From NCBI GenBank assembly GCA_022360015.1, contig JAKSDQ010000089.1, positions 62,001 to 126,000 of the forward strand: DNA of 64,000 bases, read 5' to 3'. Below are positions 54,301 to 62,890 of the stretch, in pieces. The DNA is from Cytophagales bacterium. Lineage in GTDB: Bacteria; Bacteroidota; Bacteroidia; Cytophagales; Cyclobacteriaceae. The notes under the pieces are model-generated. The model searched no databases. It saw nothing but the letters and a program-made list of their open reading frames with translations, and was not told the DNA's origin. How positions within the stretch are numbered: the stretch's first letter is position 1; the number at the start of each line of letters is the position of its first letter. The translations under genes and the position numbers were made by a program.

Positions 54301-56003
54301 AAACTTATGCGTTTACTATTGCTTCAAAAGCCATCAAAGGAACATTTCCCATCACCTTAAAACTGGAATCACCCGGATTTCAAGATGAAATCAAACACTG
54401 GATTGATGTGCAGCCAGCAGGTTTTCCGGTGAGTTTAAGCTTTGCTGCCAGGGAACTGGACAAGACCTTTCGCTTCACTATTCATGACCCGGAACTTGGC
54501 TCGGTAAAAGGAAAATTCACTGCTTTTCCGGAAATCCTGGGTGATCTTTTCACAGGTGCCGAATCTATTTTGCGGATGCCACACGGATGTTTTGAACAGG
54601 TTTCGTCCAGCACTTTCCCAAACATTCTGGCCCTGCAGTTTCTGAATCAATCTGGCACTATCAGGCCAGATGTTGAAAAACGGGCGCTGTTTTATATTAA
54701 GAATGGCTATAAAAAACTTACGGCCTACGAAATAAATGGAGGTGGTTTTGAGTGGTTTGGCGACCCTCCGGCGCACGAGGGACTAAGTGCTTATGGGTTA
54801 CTGCAATTCCATGAAATGAAGAAAGTTTTTCCCGGGGTGGATGAAAAGATGGTGAACCGCACCCGGGACTGGCTCCTGAGCAGACGTACTGGCAGAGGCG
54901 GATTTAAGCAAAACCTTGGAAAATATGGATTTTCTGCCGCCTCCAAAGCGGTTAACGACGCTTACATAACTTTTGCATTATCAGAAACCGGAACAAAAGA
55001 TATGCTGAAGGAATACAACCACTCCTTGACCGAATCGCTCAAAAGCAGAGACATGTACCGTATGGCGTTGATGGCCAATGTTGCTTTTAACCTGGGTAAA
55101 CCGGATGATTACAGTAAGTTAATCCATATTTTCAGAGAAAAGATGAACGGTGAAGGAATTGCCGGTCTGAAAATGGACCACTCAATCGTCAGGGGTTATG
55201 GCACCTCACTGCAAACCGAAACCGCCGCCCATTGGGCTGTCGCTCTGATGAAAGCCGCTACCCCGGATTATGAACTCATCGAGAAATGCATGCAGGTAAT
55301 ATTGAATAACCGCCACCTCGGTGGTTTTGGCTCGACACAAGCCACTGCCACCGCCCTCAAAGCATTGACAGCATATGCCCAACTCTTAGGCACGACCCCG
55401 GATGATGGAGAAATACAGATCCTGGTGGACCATCAAATCATTGAAAGGCTTCCGTACGAAAAAGAAACCAAAGAAAAGCTTGTCTTAGATACGTTTGCGA
55501 GAAATTTTGAAAGCAACAAAGTACATAGTTTAAGAATTCTGTATAATGGAACCGGCAAACCTTTATCGTACTCCGTAGATCTCCAATGGTATACCAAGAA
55601 ACCGCTGTCCAATGCTCAGTGTCAAGTCAGCCTGGCCACTTCACTTGATAAACCGGCCGTAAAGGTCAACGAAACTGTAAGGCTGACGGCATCACTCAAA
55701 AATAAATCATCTGAAGGATTGCCTATGACCATGGCAGTAATCGGTATACCGGCCGGACTAAGTGTACAACCCTGGCAACTAAAAGAATTACAGGAAAAAC
55801 AAGTGTTTGATTTCTACGAACTTGAAGGTGGTAAATTAATCCTCTATTACCGCGAAATGGCACCTAAGGCGATTCAAACCGTTAAACTGGATTTGAAGGC
55901 TGAGATACCCGGAACCTATACGGGGGCTGCCAGTTCGGCTTACCTGTATTATACGGATGAATATAAACATTGGGTCGAGGGTAATTCAATTTCCATTAAC
56001 TGA
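51369..56003 (+). CDS. Thioester alpha-2-macroglobulin with embedded SusC/RagA-type plug domain
   Basis: This 1544-residue protein has an N-terminal hydrophobic anchor or signal (about 5-24) and an MG2 domain (about 50-160, VYLQFDKPFYKPGED). Further macroglobulin domains precede a carboxypeptidase-regulatory-like domain (about 555-620). A plug resembling SusC/RagA (about 677-812) follows, with EEIIVLAYGV, GRVAGVTV, IRG (741-743), PLYVINGHP and ATALFGSAAAHGAILI. Typical A2M domains come next, then the thioester motif GCFEQ (Cys1074, Gln1077) and the helical thioester domain. In known A2Ms the thioester covalently traps attacking proteases. It is co-transcribed with the plug-poor barrel. Confidence 0.9.
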   Translation: MRRYNYFILISGVLFIMISGFRLIQYSDFLQKLKQSLLAYNTNYPEEKVYLQFDKPFYKPGEDIWFNAFVLNSNTHQPTGLSDVVYVELIDPKGNVASRLALIIKEGTAHGDFHLQETAPGGLYQIRAFTRWMKNFGKDNLFKKDIQVQRVITPRLLLKLDYEKESYGPGDEVNAQLIVTNLKNEKVANASIGFSVNIDGTEILESKVFSDAQGLAKISFRLPDSLNTTDGLLQAIIATNGMGESISRSIPIVLNKITVQFFPEGGYWVENVNTRIAFKAVNEFGKGADISGTVIDGDGHIITQFESFHRGMGAFDIKPLEGKKYFVRLDTPAGNETSILLPPALVSGFVLNLKENSESFIEWLVHAPVSGNVHLVSHVHGEIVYAKKVSLVKGENLVKVSTEKFPAGIAVFTLFDKNGVEQCERLVFLKGKKGLNIRLHPDKKYYSPREKVELTIETSDSDGKPIPARLSLSVTDDRLISFADDKQDNILSAFLLSSEVKGEVQEPSFYFDPQELKAAQALDYLLMTQGWRRFTWQEVKETKRTITITPEKVKNLTGRVVNTAGDGFPSEVILLETGNRKRIASVQTTKEGNFVFRNIDPTIPVLLFTKKPGQIILPTEKTIQVLSEHRGGTTSLPDIVEDVADAIPALTPTNEIREFAGENELNISLVEDNSRLEEIIVLAYGVANKNDLVGSVVKIGDNRLETIFSSPAVENVIQGRVAGVTVKPQTGNAGSQTHLTIRGNSSLSAGSTEPLYVINGHPAGTGLNQNFSNSHMIGPDNIQTIEFIHSPEATALFGSAAAHGAILITTWPGMSHYLNFKYKKNPARYSYVTINPRQFSPVREFYIPPPASKAQGKREDFRSAIYWKHTVATDEYGKAKLSFYNNDAVSAFRITAEGITGSGLIGRNEEAYYTRLPFSLDAKLPDFLGFEDVLKLPVRVKNETASVLTGKILLTLPGELSVRESTEIQIQVPPQSSKTYAFTIASKAIKGTFPITLKLESPGFQDEIKHWIDVQPAGFPVSLSFAARELDKTFRFTIHDPELGSVKGKFTAFPEILGDLFTGAESILRMPHGCFEQVSSSTFPNILALQFLNQSGTIRPDVEKRALFYIKNGYKKLTAYEINGGGFEWFGDPPAHEGLSAYGLLQFHEMKKVFPGVDEKMVNRTRDWLLSRRTGRGGFKQNLGKYGFSAASKAVNDAYITFALSETGTKDMLKEYNHSLTESLKSRDMYRMALMANVAFNLGKPDDYSKLIHIFREKMNGEGIAGLKMDHSIVRGYGTSLQTETAAHWAVALMKAATPDYELIEKCMQVILNNRHLGGFGSTQATATALKALTAYAQLLGTTPDDGEIQILVDHQIIERLPYEKETKEKLVLDTFARNFESNKVHSLRILYNGTGKPLSYSVDLQWYTKKPLSNAQCQVSLATSLDKPAVKVNETVRLTASLKNKSSEGLPMTMAVIGIPAGLSVQPWQLKELQEKQVFDFYELEGGKLILYYREMAPKAIQTVKLDLKAEIPGTYTGAASSAYLYYTDEYKHWVEGNSISIN

Positions 56004-56028
56004 TCAGTTCGTACACCCAAAGAAAAAA

Positions 56029-56050
56029 GCATGGCCCAACCGGGCCATGC
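56029..56050. terminator. Hairpin downstream of the macroglobulin gene
   Basis: GCATGGCCC (56029-56037) and GGGCCATGC (56042-56050) form a perfect 9-bp stem with a four-base loop. The A-run before it gives a T-run only on the minus strand; the plus strand has no clear T-tract. It may act in both directions. Confidence 0.6.
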
Positions 56051-56417
56051 CGATCATTATGAAAAAATCTCTCTTGCCGCCGGTTGGTTGTGAATGATGA
56101 AATCTGTTATAAAACCATGAACCTGTTATTTATTGTATATAGGTCGAAGCCGTTAGGGAAATTGTAACCGGCATCAAAAGTTTTACAATTTTTGTGCCCT
56201 TGGAAAAACAGCATGTACATGCAAAAATTTACCTACTGGGAGGAATACAGGCTCAAAACTGCCATTTCCTTATGAAAGAACAATTTCGTTGTCCCAAAAT
56301 TCTCCTACTATCAAACATCTTCCCCTACTCAATTCCTCCGGATAATTCTTTGCCTCTGTAAATTCGATTTATTTAAAATTTGAGTAAAATTCATTATCCG
56401 AAGTAACTGCGCAACTA
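56051..56417. other. Gap without a gene
   Basis: These 367 bases lie between the hairpin and the convergent secreted-protein gene. I see no open frame, repeat copy or clear signal. Confidence 0.4.
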
Positions 56418-57875
56418 TCATTTTCTGGCAAAGTTCCAAACAACTCCGATATAATAGCCTGTCTTCATTTTTTCGAATGTAGGAACGGAAGAAAGCGACT
56501 GTGGTACAGGGTTATTCGGATTTCTACCATCATCAGAAACCGTCTCACTCAAACTCTTCACTTTGCTCCACACCAAACCGGCAGAAATTCCCAATGATTG
56601 CTTCTCAAGAAACAACGCGTGCCAGCCCAGGAAGTATCTGGATTTTCCATCGGTTAAACCGATTCCGTATCCGAGAGAGGGGCCGTGCCGTGCCCAACAT
56701 CGCCGAAAGGAAAAATTAACCAATGCACCAAAGGTAATATCTCCCTCGAACCCATCTTCTCGTTTAATGACCCTGGTGGTATCTGTTTCCCCCTGACTAT
56801 TCATGGTGATCTCATTATCCAAAAAGTAGTTTCTTTCCCAAAGTGAGTTGTATAAGAACCCGGTCGAAAAATCTATATCCATACCTTTGCAAATGGGGGC
56901 ATCTATCTTTTGAATAAACACGGTGTCTTTGGGAGCGTATTTATTAGTTAAGGCCACATTTATTCGCGCTGCATCGGCATTTTTGGTGTAATAAAAGCTT
57001 TCGGTGGTTTGCACTTTCTTAGGGTTTGCGAGATTTTGGAGGATGGGTAACCGCTCAGTAATCTTGATTTTATTCTTGACATACTTATGGGATAAGTTAA
57101 TGCTTGCTATTGAGGTCAGTAAAACAGTGTCAACTTTAAGCCCGGAATCAATCGTTTTGTCTATGGTCTCTTTAAGGGCATCCAGCGCCAATAAATCGTT
57201 ACTTATTGAGTCCGCCAGCATGTTAATATCATCTACTCCATACTTGCTGGTATATTTGGCAAGTTCCTTATCGACAAAGCGCTTCATATCCTGAGGATAA
57301 TTCTCCATATTCTTTAGGATATGGAGGAATTTGGAGCTGTTAGTATTCACATAATTTATATTTTCATATATATCGTTGTATTTTTTAATTTTTGGATTTA
57401 GCAATTGATAGGATTCGATCAAGTCACGATAATATGGTAACTGGCTATTGGATATCTCTAACTCTGATAGAATTATACTGTCCTTAGTAAGCAGTTTTCC
57501 TAGAGATATTTTTTCTTCACCGAAAGGTTGTGGGACTGGAATTACCTTGGGACCAGGTGGGATGGGCTGTTGATCCAAACTTATCAAACCAAAATAAGCA
57601 CTCAGCGACCCGGGAATGCCTACTTTGAAATTGACAGTCTTTGCACTTAGAATTCGTAAATCATATTTGTATTCATTGGGATTCTCAATTTCAAAATAGT
57701 ATTTAATAGCCTCTTTCTTGCCAAGCTGGCACCTTTCATTTTGAAAACTATTGAGTACATATTTCCTTTTTACGCGATCATATTGGATCGTTATCTTACA
57801 CCCTTTTTGGGATGATTGTCCATGCAGATTGGCTACTGTGAAAAGCAATAAAATCAGTGTTACATATTTAGGCAT
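56418..57875 (-). CDS. Secreted protein of unknown function with a barrel-like C-terminus
   Basis: This 485-residue protein has a signal peptide (ending LHGQS). The first 380 residues are mixed, with a long helical middle (about 140-290). The C-terminal 110 residues alternate aromatic and hydrophobic positions (DITFGALVNFSFRRCW, LGYGIGLTDGKSRYFLGWHA, GYYIGVVWNFARK) and end with Phe-Ala-Arg-Lys after an aromatic residue. This suggests a small outer-membrane barrel or anchor. I recognise no family. Confidence 0.55.
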   Translation of the reverse strand: MPKYVTLILLLFTVANLHGQSSQKGCKITIQYDRVKRKYVLNSFQNERCQLGKKEAIKYYFEIENPNEYKYDLRILSAKTVNFKVGIPGSLSAYFGLISLDQQPIPPGPKVIPVPQPFGEEKISLGKLLTKDSIILSELEISNSQLPYYRDLIESYQLLNPKIKKYNDIYENINYVNTNSSKFLHILKNMENYPQDMKRFVDKELAKYTSKYGVDDINMLADSISNDLLALDALKETIDKTIDSGLKVDTVLLTSIASINLSHKYVKNKIKITERLPILQNLANPKKVQTTESFYYTKNADAARINVALTNKYAPKDTVFIQKIDAPICKGMDIDFSTGFLYNSLWERNYFLDNEITMNSQGETDTTRVIKREDGFEGDITFGALVNFSFRRCWARHGPSLGYGIGLTDGKSRYFLGWHALFLEKQSLGISAGLVWSKVKSLSETVSDDGRNPNNPVPQSLSSVPTFEKMKTGYYIGVVWNFARK

Positions 57876-58045
57876 GACAACTAATATTTAGAAAATGAAG
57901 TAATTTTGTTAACATTTAAAAAGAGCAGATTTTACGCCATCAGGCAATACCCAAGATTGGATATTTGCCTGATGTAGAAGTTTATAAAACAGGTGCTATC
58001 GACACATAATTTGGTATCAATTGGTCTCTGTTTTTCCGGATGATA

Positions 58046-58978
58046 TCATATTTTTTTTATCCGTACGCCTACCTGAAGCTTACCGGAAGCCGCAGGCAAA
58101 TAGACCTTATCAATGCCAAATTGAGCGTCCAGCACTGGTATTGAAGCGATTAATTTTGAAGTATCATAAAGATATACCAGCCGGTCCGCCATGGCCTTAT
58201 TGACAATTCCTTCCAGCTTAATTTTTCGGAAATACTTGTAGTCCAATCTGAACTTTGTGAATTTTCCTTGTACAACAATCATGGAATTTCTAATTGATGC
58301 TGTGGCAAGGGCTTCTATCTTAAATTTCAATGAAATAGAGATTCTAAATACCCTTACCCACTTCCAGGTAATTCTCCATCGGGTGCATAACCGGCTGCAG
58401 CGGATTGAAGGTCTTCGCATCCATAATTCCCCGGTTGCATTTGCCCTAACCTGGCCATTTTTCAGTTGTGTTGCAGGGCTATTGAAAATGACATCTGGTC
58501 TGCTTAATGCTGTTCCGGATAACTTTGGAATGTGGAACTTAAACTTTATGCCTTTAGCAGTTGACTCATAAAGTCCTGGCACTCCTTTTTTTATGATGGT
58601 TTCCAGGTATTCTTTTGGGGGGCCTTCATAAGCAGGGTCTGTGCAGGCTTTCAAAGCACTTTTTGCTTCCATAACTACCAGGGATGCTTCATTGAGCACA
58701 GCCTCTTCAATGGAGTTGTCATTACTGGCGTCATAGTCTCCGGTGCTGTTACCAGCATAATCGACCGCAATCGAACCGGTATTATACGACCTGGTAAGTA
58801 AGTCTTTTATCTCATTACTTGTGAAGTCGTATTGTAAACCTTTCGATACTTCGAATGCGCTTTGAACTTTATGCGGGAAAGGCTGGTTAATGTCGAATAA
58901 ATCGATCGGATATTTGGCCGATTTAACGATTTTGTCCGCAATGGATTGATTTAGAATAGTAATTAAATCTTGTGACAT
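58046..58978 (-). CDS. Protein of unknown function with a probable double frameshift
   Basis: From the ATG at 58978 (MSQDLITILNQSIADKIVKS) the product has 310 residues, soluble, without a signal peptide. I recognise no family. A segment of about 30 residues (58346-58432) reads RRPSIRCSRLCTRWRITWKW, unlike the rest of the protein. The neighbouring frame there gives MDAKTFNPLQPVMHPMENYL without stops, which looks far more like protein. One lost base in the G-run near 58430 and one gained near 58350 would explain it. Sequencing error is an alternative. An upstream start at 59062 was not chosen. Confidence 0.55.
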   Translation of the reverse strand: MSQDLITILNQSIADKIVKSAKYPIDLFDINQPFPHKVQSAFEVSKGLQYDFTSNEIKDLLTRSYNTGSIAVDYAGNSTGDYDASNDNSIEEAVLNEASLVVMEAKSALKACTDPAYEGPPKEYLETIIKKGVPGLYESTAKGIKFKFHIPKLSGTALSRPDVIFNSPATQLKNGQVRANATGELWMRRPSIRCSRLCTRWRITWKWVRVFRISISLKFKIEALATASIRNSMIVVQGKFTKFRLDYKYFRKIKLEGIVNKAMADRLVYLYDTSKLIASIPVLDAQFGIDKVYLPAASGKLQVGVRIKKI

Positions 58979-59162
58979 GGCTATTTCATTTGATTTACAA
59001 TATGTATTACTTTTTATAAAACTTGTTAATTCAAATTTCCGGAAGTCAGCGATAGCGATCAAGGGTAGTTAATGCGTGTCGCAAGGGGCCTTATACCCTG
59101 TTGAGGTGATGGGTTTTTACCTGTAAGTAGTGATGGAAGATAGCCTGTAAGGGGTTGGTATT

Positions 59163-59825
59163 TTAAAGGTTGTCAAAAAGTTGATGTTTTAAAACGAACA
59201 AGACCAATCCCGTTTTCGACTTAATCGCAAATTTTTCAAAAATCGACTCGCGATATCCATCAACAGTGCGATGTTGAACGCCCATTATACCAGCAATTTG
59301 ATCATAGGTGTATTCACCTTCGTGACAAACCAGTTTAAGGAACTCACGCTCTCTGTGGGATAGTTGTTCTACGATCATTTCCTGCTCGCTTTTCTTCTCC
59401 GGAGCGATCTCATTTTGAAGGGAATAGGTTAAAAATTCATTGTGAAAGTAACCACAGCGGAATATTTCATTTAAAGCCTCTCGCATCGTTGCCGCAGAGC
59501 AGTTTTTTTGTAGATAACCCCTCACACCCAGTCGAAATAGCTTAAGTATTCGGGTTTCATCTTCATTCAGTGTAAGTATAAGGATGGGAACCTGACAGCC
59601 AAAACCATTGAGTATTTCTATGGCCTCTTCTCCATCCAATTCAGGCATTGTAATGTCCAATATAATTAGATCCGGGAGGGGATCAAACGGGTAGGCATCG
59701 ACAAACTGCCTGCCATTATCGAATTCGTTAATTATTTTGAATTTCCCTAACTTTTCGATGAGTTCTTTCAGCCCATTGCGGACAATGATATGATCATCGA
59801 CTAATATGATGTTTTTATTTTCCAT
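59163..59825 (-). CDS. NarL/LuxR-type response regulator
   Basis: This 220-residue protein has a receiver domain (Asp10, Asp11, phosphorylation site Asp57 in LIILDITMPELDG) and a C-terminal LuxR-type HTH (LSHREREFLKLVCHEGEYTYDQIAGIMG). It lies 6 bases after the histidine kinase gene on the same strand and is its likely partner. Target genes are not evident. The length is normal. Confidence 0.9.
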   Translation of the reverse strand: MENKNIILVDDHIIVRNGLKELIEKLGKFKIINEFDNGRQFVDAYPFDPLPDLIILDITMPELDGEEAIEILNGFGCQVPILILTLNEDETRILKLFRLGVRGYLQKNCSAATMREALNEIFRCGYFHNEFLTYSLQNEIAPEKKSEQEMIVEQLSHREREFLKLVCHEGEYTYDQIAGIMGVQHRTVDGYRESIFEKFAIKSKTGLVLFVLKHQLFDNL

Positions 59826-59831
59826 TTTCTT

Positions 59832-60650
59832 TTAGGTTTTCTCCTGATCTTTTCGGAGTATATAGGTACAACCATGGCCAGGTGACGACGCAATTTTGCA
59901 GTTTATTTTTGCTATTTCAGACCTTTTGATAATATTACGGAGCCCTGAAGACCTTAAACTGTCTAGGGTTTCCTGTACCTTGAAACCACATCCGTCATCT
60001 TTAATTATTAGTTCAAAGTAGGGGTAATCTTTCAATAAAATACATAAATTTCTAGCACTGGAATGACGAATAGCATTGTTGACAACTTCTTGAAATATCC
60101 TGAATATAATCAGTTCCTGATCTTTGTCAATTTCATTCCTGCTATAATTATGTTCCCATTGAATTTGAAATTTTTTAAGGTTTTTTTGTCTGTCTACTTC
60201 AAGTTGAATAGCTTCATTTAGACCAATGTTGGCCAAATAATCAGTATTTAACGATCTGCTAAGTAATCTTAATTGAACCGAAGTTTCTTCCAGATAGTGG
60301 TCCGCAGACTTAAGTACTTCGCAAAGCTGAGGATTATCAAGTTTTCTGTTTTCAACTTCCAATCGCAGACAGGTAAGCAGGTGTCCAATGTTGTCATGAA
60401 GTTCTTGACCGAAATGTTGCATAAGTTGCTCACTTAATTCTCCTTCGACTTTTCTAAGCTCCTTTTCATATTTTAGGCGTGCCCGTGTTAGTTCAATTTG
60501 CTGATTGGCACGTTGCCGGCTCACCATAAAAAAAGAAATAGTTATCCCCGCTATGAGAATCAAAATAAGCAGTGTTGTAAGTATAATTGTTATGACAACA
60601 TCATAGTCAATCATTTGAAAGTGGGCTTTAAATATATTATTGTTTGGCAT
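59832..60650 (-). CDS. NarL-type sensor histidine kinase (HisKA_3)
   Basis: This 272-residue protein has one transmembrane helix (about 18-42), a coiled-coil linker and a HisKA_3 dimerisation box with phosphoacceptor His85 (QELHDNIGH). A Bergerat ATPase domain follows, with an N-box (EVVNNAIRHS) and G1 box (DDGCGF). The input part is almost nil, so sensing may be done by the membrane protein encoded upstream, whose gene overlaps by 14 bases. It pairs with the response regulator 6 bases downstream. Confidence 0.9.
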   Translation of the reverse strand: MPNNNIFKAHFQMIDYDVVITIILTTLLILILIAGITISFFMVSRQRANQQIELTRARLKYEKELRKVEGELSEQLMQHFGQELHDNIGHLLTCLRLEVENRKLDNPQLCEVLKSADHYLEETSVQLRLLSRSLNTDYLANIGLNEAIQLEVDRQKNLKKFQIQWEHNYSRNEIDKDQELIIFRIFQEVVNNAIRHSSARNLCILLKDYPYFELIIKDDGCGFKVQETLDSLRSSGLRNIIKRSEIAKINCKIASSPGHGCTYILRKDQEKT

Positions 60651-61281
60651 ACAGCCAAAAACTTATCGCTGCCATCAAGTAACGGAGGTTGCCTAAAACA
60701 TCCGTAATAAAATAAAAAAGCAATGTGTTTAGATCGGCTGAAAGTTTTTGAAAATAATGAACAAGACCCATGTATGGGACATTACCCGCAAAATACATAA
60801 TTAGCCCCAGGCTGAGCCAGAATTCCGGTTTAATTCTCCTTGGTGGTTGTCTTTTCACCACAGAACCAAACAAAATGAAAATATATATAGAAACTGTTAC
60901 TATTCCCTCGGTAAGAAAGGCATAATTTGCAAATAATAAAAATCCTTGCTTAGATAGCTGATAAACATAAATAACCAAAAAAATAACAAAGCCGGCAATG
61001 ATATACCTGCCAGCTCTTTTGTTATTAAAATAAACATAACCTGCCCACAGCAACAAGCCGCATTCCAAAAGTATATAAATATTGAAGACCCATTGATTGT
61101 TCAGTGGAAGATCATGGCTTTTTTGATAAATTGTGACAGCCCGGGCACCTGCATAGTTGACCATGCCCAATACTACCTGGAAGCAGCTAATCTTTAAAAA
61201 TCCATTTAATTCTTTAAAAGAATATCCTCCCACCCCACACGCAACAAAAAGAATAAATGATTCTTTTATCACCTGTAGCAT
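60637..61281 (-). CDS. Multi-pass membrane protein, first gene of a two-component operon
   Basis: This 214-residue protein has about six transmembrane helices (FILFVACGVGGYSF, IYILLECGLLLWAGYVYF, YIIAGFVIFLVIYVYQL, LGLIMYFAGNVPYMGLV). I recognise no family. It overlaps the kinase gene start by 14 bases, so the three genes (membrane protein, kinase, response regulator) form one operon. Its helices make it a candidate sensor for the kinase. A possible -7 box (CAAAAATA on the plus strand, 61308-61315) lies 27 bases upstream. Confidence 0.65.
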   Translation of the reverse strand: MLQVIKESFILFVACGVGGYSFKELNGFLKISCFQVVLGMVNYAGARAVTIYQKSHDLPLNNQWVFNIYILLECGLLLWAGYVYFNNKRAGRYIIAGFVIFLVIYVYQLSKQGFLLFANYAFLTEGIVTVSIYIFILFGSVVKRQPPRRIKPEFWLSLGLIMYFAGNVPYMGLVHYFQKLSADLNTLLFYFITDVLGNLRYLMAAISFWLYAKQ

Positions 61282-61360
61282 GCTGGTCTTTTTTAATGAA
61301 ACTTTCCCAAAAATAAAAAACTTTTGCTTAAATCATTTCTTTTAAAGTGGTTTATTGTAT

Positions 61361-62317
61361 TTATCTTTTGATTGGATAGGTTAACTTCTGACAACTAGGT
61401 GGACACAAATGAGCCAGATTGCCAAAATGACCACTTGGAGGTACCAAAAACTTGTATATTGTACAGTCCGGACATTTAAATACAAGGGTATGTTTGTTCC
61501 TTTTCCGTGCAAAGATGTTTAACCGGAAGTTTTTCTTAAAATGAGCTGAGTTAAGAGGAACTATTGGCTCCGAGTAGTCACAGGAATCTGCGACCCTACC
61601 TTCATTGCTATCATCATCTTCCCAACAAGCGTTCCTATGATATAAAAGAAACAATTCCTGAAATGAAAAAATAGCCGATTTCGAATCACCTTTCCAATTC
61701 GATCTGTTTTCGAATGATCTCCATTTTTTACGATGCTTTATCTGTATCTGAGTTTTGTACTGTTCCAATGAATCCCTGACGTCCCCTGTATCTGCTTTTT
61801 GAAAAGAAAGGATTGGCCCACCAGGATTATCCGGCTTTTTGTAATGGTAATATAAATTTTTGTCTACCGGTTTAATACAGCCTTTTACCCTGCGGCGTTT
61901 GGATTTATAAATAGCCAAGTAAATGGGTTGATAAAAAAGTTTTATCAACCCATGGCTGTCTAATCCATAATAAATCTTCAATGCAGTAATATACCGTTCT
62001 TTGTCATTCAAGGCTATTTGTGCAGCCGAGTCTGCCGATCTGTAAAGTCGGATAAACGCTGACATTACAATCTTTTCCTTTAGTTCCGGGATTTCAAGCC
62101 GTTTTGCTTGCTTTTTTCTAAGCCTGAAGACATTTTCAAACCTGTTTGTCCCTTGCCTGGCTTGTGATGGGCTTTTGAAAAAATCATCTAAGTCCAGCTT
62201 ATGTTCTTTTTCAAATTTAAGGGAGCTTTTTAGGGAAGTGTCCTGGGCATACGTATAAAGACAAGATACACCTAAAGTCATAGTCAGTAGAAAAAAAATT
62301 CTAATTGTGGTTTTCAT
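61361..62317 (-). CDS. Secreted protein of unknown function
   Basis: From the ATG at 62317 the product has 318 residues with a signal peptide (KTTIRIFFLLTMTLGVSCLY ending TYAQD). The body is basic and helical, with a Cys-rich C-terminus (FKCPDC, LCPPSCQ) that could bind metal or form disulfides. I recognise no family. It lies upstream of the two-component operon on the same strand, 79 bases apart, but I see no proof of co-transcription. Confidence 0.6.
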   Translation of the reverse strand: MKTTIRIFFLLTMTLGVSCLYTYAQDTSLKSSLKFEKEHKLDLDDFFKSPSQARQGTNRFENVFRLRKKQAKRLEIPELKEKIVMSAFIRLYRSADSAAQIALNDKERYITALKIYYGLDSHGLIKLFYQPIYLAIYKSKRRRVKGCIKPVDKNLYYHYKKPDNPGGPILSFQKADTGDVRDSLEQYKTQIQIKHRKKWRSFENRSNWKGDSKSAIFSFQELFLLYHRNACWEDDDSNEGRVADSCDYSEPIVPLNSAHFKKNFRLNIFARKRNKHTLVFKCPDCTIYKFLVPPSGHFGNLAHLCPPSCQKLTYPIKR

Positions 62318-62500
62318 AAGCTTTTTTTCCCGAAATAAGTAAGTTGAGAACAATATAAAAAATCATTCAATACGTGATTTTATGCATGAGCTATGGGAAA
62401 TAATACCCGGGATCATGTGCATAAAACCCTGTTTTCGATGCCATTTTTCTCTTGTAATTTAGCATTGGGCAGATCATAAAATTATTGATTTTGTAAGAAG

Positions 62501-62833
62501 ATGGGTTTAAATATGTGTTTTTCCTTGCTAAATGTTAACCTTGGGGTGATCGCCTTTATTGTCACAGTTTTTCATCTTTTGTTATCTTTTTTATTCTTTA
62601 TAAAGATTATTATGAAAGGGTATTTTCGGAAAGGCAATTTGCTTATGGCCTTTCTGACGATCAATTTGCTCACGCATCTGGCTTGGCTGATTTATCTTTA
62701 CATTTTAAATGATATTTTTATTAGAATCGGATTTGTTCTTGAGATAATTTGTAGTATTGTATTCCTTGTGCTGTTGGCATGGCTTAAAATCAAAAAAAGC
62801 GTTGAGGACGAAGTGCATGGCAGCGAGCACTAG
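62501..62833 (+). CDS. Small membrane protein of unknown function
   Basis: This 110-residue protein has three transmembrane helices (VIAFIVTVFHLLLSFLFFIK, AFLTINLLTHLAWLIYLYIL, VLEIICSIVFLVLLAWL). I recognise no family. Its stop codon (62831-62833) is at the left end of repeat copy 7, and it is convergent with the aldo/keto reductase gene. Confidence 0.55.
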   Translation: MGLNMCFSLLNVNLGVIAFIVTVFHLLLSFLFFIKIIMKGYFRKGNLLMAFLTINLLTHLAWLIYLYILNDIFIRIGFVLEIICSIVFLVLLAWLKIKKSVEDEVHGSEH

Positions 62834-62890
62834 TGGCTGTTGCACAACCTAAGACTGCGCTTGTATGTTTTTATAGGCGAAAACCTCTGG
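62832..62890. repeat. Interspersed palindromic element, copy 7 (half)
   Basis: One end (GTGGCTGTTGCACAACC...AAGACTGCGCTTGTATG, then GGCGAAAACCTCTG) is present; the arms are missing. It fills exactly the gap between two convergent stop codons, 62831-62833 and 62891-62893. Confidence 0.8.
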
